From assembly GCA_001871685.1 (NCBI GenBank), contig MNVK01000088.1, forward strand, positions 1 to 12,086: a DNA stretch of 12,086 nucleotides, given 5' to 3'. The notes under the pieces were generated by a model, which was given only the letters and a program-made list of their open reading frames with translations, was not told where the DNA came from and did no database searches. The position numbers and the translations under genes were made by a program. Below, one piece after another: positions 11,099-12,086 of the stretch. Within the stretch, counting starts at the first letter, position 1; each line of letters starts with the position of its first letter. The stretch is from Nitrospirae bacterium CG1_02_44_142 (GTDB lineage: Bacteria; Nitrospirota; Thermodesulfovibrionia; Thermodesulfovibrionales; UBA1546).

Positions 11099-12086
11099 AG
11101 CTCAATCTCCATTTCTTTTCCGCCGCTGCGAATCTCAGGCCACGCCTTTAAAAACGCATTTACTGCGGACGGGTCAAACTGTTTGCCTGCATATTTTTTT
11201 AATTCATCCAATGCCTCATCTGCGGTGCGCGCTTTTCTGTACGGCCTGTCGGTTGTCATGGCGTCAAAGGTATCGGCAACTGCAATAATCCGGGCCGGCA
11301 GCGGTATCTCACTGCCCTTCAAGCCATCCGGGTATCCTGTTCCGTCATACTTTTCGTGGTGCCCTCTCATTCCAGGAATAACATCTTTCAGCTGCTTAAC
11401 ATGACTGAGTATCTCTGAACCATATTCCGGATGCATACACATCGCTTTAAACTCCCCGGGCTCAAGCCTGCCTTCTTTAAGAAGCACATTGTCGCGTATC
11501 CCGATTTTCCCGATGTCATGAAGTATAGCAGAAAGTTTTAAATTTTCAAGCTCTGCCTTGTCAAGCCCGAGTATGCGTCCTATGGCCAGGCTGTAGTTCA
11601 TAACCCGTTTTGTATGTCCGCCCGTATAAGGGTCTCTTTTTTCAACGGTCTCTGCAAGCGCCTGCGCCGTGCCGTAAAAGGTATCTTTAAGCTCCTGATA
11701 GAGATTTGAGTTTTCTATCGCAACCGCCACCTGATTTGCAAGCGCGCAGAGTATTTCCAGGTCCTCATTGTCAAAGCTCCCTGACTTTTTGTTTATGGTC
11801 TGGAGTGCGCCAAAAATATCCCCCTTTGTCTTTACAGGCACACATATCATATCCCTTGTAAAAAACTTGCTCCTGGCGTCCACGCCCCTGAAAAACCTCG
11901 GGTCTGACTGCACATCATGCACTATCACAGGCTCACCTTTGTCAGCGACCCACCCCGCTATGCCCTCGCCTTTTTTGAGCCGCATCTCCTTGACCTTCTC
12001 GCCCTTGTCTCCAAGCGCCACTTCAAAAAAGAGTTCGCAGTTTTCCTTATCCTTAAGAATGAGGCTTCCCGCTTCAGCATTTACAA
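11095..12086 (-). CDS. GAF + HD-GYP domain cyclic-di-GMP phosphodiesterase, 5' end cut by window edge
   Basis: The open frame continues through the right edge; a GTG at 12021 lies inside the GAF domain and is not the start. The visible 330 residues begin VNAEAGSLILKD, well into a GAF sensor domain (to about 120, with GEGIAGWVA and FGALQTINKK). A helical linker leads to the HD-GYP domain (about 135-310). In visible numbering it has H157 (GGHTKR), the HD pair H189-D190 (ILHDIGKIG), H218 (MHPEYG), the double His 242-243 and GYP 250-252 in GHHEKYDGTGYPDGLKG. All metal-binding residues are present, so it should hydrolyse cyclic di-GMP (or cGAMP), gated by a ligand or redox cue on the GAF domain. 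Further sensor or receiver domains may lie outside the window. It is the first visible gene of the unit continuing into the MBL hydrolase and accD. Confidence 0.93.
   Translation of the reverse strand, partial: VNAEAGSLILKDKENCELFFEVALGDKGEKVKEMRLKKGEGIAGWVADKGEPVIVHDVQSDPRFFRGVDARSKFFTRDMICVPVKTKGDIFGALQTINKKSGSFDNEDLEILCALANQVAVAIENSNLYQELKDTFYGTAQALAETVEKRDPYTGGHTKRVMNYSLAIGRILGLDKAELENLKLSAILHDIGKIGIRDNVLLKEGRLEPGEFKAMCMHPEYGSEILSHVKQLKDVIPGMRGHHEKYDGTGYPDGLKGSEIPLPARIIAVADTFDAMTTDRPYRKARTADEALDELKKYAGKQFDPSAVNAFLKAWPEIRSGGKEMEIEL

Noticed and set aside
12019..12021. GTG at 12021 as start of the HD-GYP gene
   Set aside because: The frame stays open to the window edge and the upstream codons (VNAEAGSLILKDKENC) are recognisable GAF-domain sequence.

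Overview
The window is a compact, almost fully coding stretch of a diderm bacterial chromosome. LptD shows an LPS-bearing outer membrane. The accD-folC-lptD and pilB-pilC-pilS gene orders, two cyclic-nucleotide signalling proteins and the moderate GC content suggest a Nitrospirota or deltaproteobacterial-type lineage. That placement is inference from gene content, not from a marker gene. All genes run on the minus strand except one phospholipase-D/cardiolipin-synthase-like gene on the plus strand.

Layout, in the direction of minus-strand transcription (right to left). (1) A GAF + HD-GYP c-di-GMP phosphodiesterase, cut by the right edge; then a metallo-beta-lactamase-fold hydrolase resembling class-II cAMP phosphodiesterases (GTGA overlap); then accD (TGATG junction). 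(2) A 208-bp gap, the largest non-coding stretch. (3) A second tightly packed unit: folC, lptD (ATGA overlap), pilB/gspE (2-bp gap), pilC/gspF (2-bp gap) and a PilS-like histidine kinase (31-bp overlap). (4) A convergent cardiolipin-synthase-like gene. (5) The first 33 codons of a response regulator at the left edge, plausibly the PilR partner of the kinase, divergent from the cardiolipin-synthase gene.

In function the window combines envelope lipid supply (AccD in fatty-acid synthesis, the phospholipid synthase), LPS export (LptD), folate metabolism (FolC), and type IV pilus/type II secretion assembly with its likely two-component regulator.

The most unusual content is repetitive. Six arrays of 7-bp units, each with its own heptamer sequence, lie inside coding sequence: one in the cardiolipin-synthase gene, two at the 5' end of lptD and three in folC. 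Two of them flank a near-identical C6/G6 double-hairpin core (60 of 61 bases shared) with inverted heptamer arms, and a third has a diverged version of the core. None breaks its host frame. They enlarge FolC by about 75 residues, and in lptD they supply part of the signal peptide and an N-terminal extension. One array is telomere-like (CCCCTAA units) and gives the folC coding strand a strong G-quadruplex motif.
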